Shown here: positions 14,271 to 15,288 of the stretch, piece after piece
Layout of the letters: every line of letters starts with the position of its first letter
Position numbering within the stretch: the stretch's first letter is position 1
Assembly: GCA_030619685.1 (NCBI GenBank)
Contig: JAUXAX010000053.1
Location: 1-15,288, forward strand
DNA: 15,288 nt
Source of the DNA: Dehalococcoidia bacterium
GTDB taxonomy: Bacteria > Chloroflexota > Dehalococcoidia > SZUA-161
Direction of reading: 5' to 3'
The notes under the pieces: generated by a model
The model's database searches: none
Seen by the model: only the letters and a program-made list of their open reading frames with translations
What the model was told of the DNA's origin: nothing
Position numbers and translations under genes: made by a program

Positions 14271-15288
14271 ATGACTAAGCTCACCAAAGAGAGGCTGAGA
14301 TTCTTTGCCGCAGAGGAAGCAGCTTCACTCCTGGCTAGGCTGAGACAGCTCCTTACGGAGCGTAGCATCGGTTGTTACGTTGTTGGCGGCTTTGTCCGTG
14401 ATGGGCTCATGGGGCGAACAAATAGCGACATCGACGTTGCGGTGGCTGGCGATGCCACATCGATCGCCTCTGAGGTAGCCAAGTCTTTCGGCACCAGGAT
14501 GGTTCCCCTGGACGAGGTCAATCAAGTAGCCAGGGTAGTTCTTCGCCAAGCTGGAGGTCATTGGCATCTTGATTTCGCCACTATACGCGGCAGCATCGAG
14601 GAAGACCTCGGCTACCGAGATTTCACCATTAATGCCATCGCCATAGACCTGGCTGACATCAGAGGTGGCTGGGCTCAGGTCCGAGTTATCGACCCGCTGG
14701 GCGGATGCCGCGACTTAAGCAGCGGGATGGTTCGCGCGGCAAGCAAGGCCAGTTTTCAGCAGGACCCAGCGCGGCTTCTCAGGGCAGTTCGCTTTGCCGC
14801 AATGCTCGGCTTCTCCGTAGACCCCGCCACCGAAGACCTCATACAACGCGACCATGAGCTTGTCGCCACTGTCGCCTCGGAGCGGCTTCGAGATGAGCTA
14901 TGGTACATTCTTGAGACCCCGCGGGCGTATCACTCTTTCCGTTACCTCGACCGCTTGGGCCTGCTCGACCCGGTAATGCCTGAGTTAGCTGCAACCAAAG
15001 GGGCGACACAGCCGAAGGAGCATTTCTGGGACGTCTTCGACCACTCCCTGGAGACCGTCGCCGCCGTGGAACGCCTGCTCCAAGAGGAGGGCGGCGAGGT
15101 GGAAGATGAGCTTCCAACTTCAGTCCCCCGGTCGCCAGACATTGCTCAGCACTTCGCCGGCGAGATCGCCGCTGGGCGGACCAGAAGGGCATTCTTGAAG
15201 CTGGCAGGCCTGCTCCACGATCTCGGCAAGCCAACCACCAAAACGGTGGAGCAAAATGGACGGATGCGCTTTTTGGGGCATGCCAAAT
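14271..15288 (+). CDS. cca: tRNA nucleotidyltransferase (CCA-adding type) with HD domain, partial
   Basis: Class II nucleotidyltransferases of this family add or repair the CCA (or only the A) at tRNA 3' ends. 339 codons are visible and the frame is open at the right edge. Seen: GGFVRD (39-44), the two metal-binding aspartates D53 and D55 in DIDVAV, RDFTINAIA (116-124), and the QDPARLLRAVRFAA block (164-177) of the RNA-binding neck. An HD phosphohydrolase-type domain follows, with HFWDVFDHS (251-259) and LLHDLGKP (314-321). The ATG at 14271 is directly preceded by an in-frame TGA, so it is the first possible start; a ribosome binding site is weak. The HD and neck segments are separated by a longer linker (about 270-305) than in compact enzymes. 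Whether it adds CCA or only A cannot be told from the part visible. Confidence 0.93.
   Translation, partial: MTKLTKERLRFFAAEEAASLLARLRQLLTERSIGCYVVGGFVRDGLMGRTNSDIDVAVAGDATSIASEVAKSFGTRMVPLDEVNQVARVVLRQAGGHWHLDFATIRGSIEEDLGYRDFTINAIAIDLADIRGGWAQVRVIDPLGGCRDLSSGMVRAASKASFQQDPARLLRAVRFAAMLGFSVDPATEDLIQRDHELVATVASERLRDELWYILETPRAYHSFRYLDRLGLLDPVMPELAATKGATQPKEHFWDVFDHSLETVAAVERLLQEEGGEVEDELPTSVPRSPDIAQHFAGEIAAGRTRRAFLKLAGLLHDLGKPTTKTVEQNGRMRFLGHAK

Noticed and set aside
14839..15234. Minus-strand frames opposite cca
   Set aside because: The plus strand encodes an unbroken nucleotidyltransferase with catalytic motifs; the minus frames are Arg/Pro/Ser-rich shadows.

Overview
The window looks like chromosomal DNA of a bacterium in the Chloroflexota, most likely class Dehalococcoidia. 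This is inferred from layout and protein style, not from a database search. The main clues are a very reduced division cluster in which rsmH is followed directly by ftsZ, with no ftsL, ftsI, mur or ftsA genes; FtsZ and LysA proteins divergent from the textbook forms; and a T-box in front of the trp genes. GC content looks moderate (about 55% by eye), and most genes sit in tight operons with 4-nt overlaps.

Region by region: (1) 1-3612, minus strand: a tryptophan operon trpE-trpD-trpC (trpC runs off the left edge), driven by a good sigma-70-type promoter and a complete T-box riboswitch with a TGG (Trp) specifier, a TGGC tRNA-binding bulge and a terminator that ends about 20 nt before trpE. trpG, the glutamine amidotransferase partner of TrpE, is absent: trpE overlaps trpD directly. 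(2) 3698-5075, plus strand: lysA, transcribed divergently from trp. (3) 5093-5147: two inverted repeats in the convergent lysA/ftsZ gap. (4) 5171-9042, minus strand: a mini division cluster mraZ - two extra genes - rsmH - ftsZ. In front of mraZ there are four GTGG repeats at exact 10-bp spacing, a MraZ operator overlapping the promoter and ribosome binding site. The two extra genes interrupt the normally adjacent mraZ-rsmH pair. They encode a His-rich 145-residue protein and a 284-residue protein that resembles the DUF1828/DUF1829 architecture. They overlap each other by 4 nt and the second ends 2 nt before rsmH. This pair is the best candidate for an undescribed system here. (5) 9043-9365: a gene-free stretch with a hairpin and a possible promoter. 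(6) 9366-13479, plus strand: mogA/moaB-like gene, trmD, rplS and priA, the last two overlapping by 14 nt. (7) 13482-14063: def with its own near-consensus promoter. (8) 14155-14211: a 22-bp imperfect inverted repeat of intergenic-repeat type. (9) 14271 to the right edge: a tRNA nucleotidyltransferase with an HD domain, cut by the window end.

Functionally the window mixes amino-acid synthesis (Trp, Lys), cell division, and translation and replication housekeeping (tRNA m1G37 methylation, L19, replication restart, N-terminal deformylation, CCA end repair). No tRNA or rRNA gene, CRISPR array, transposase or integrase was seen.
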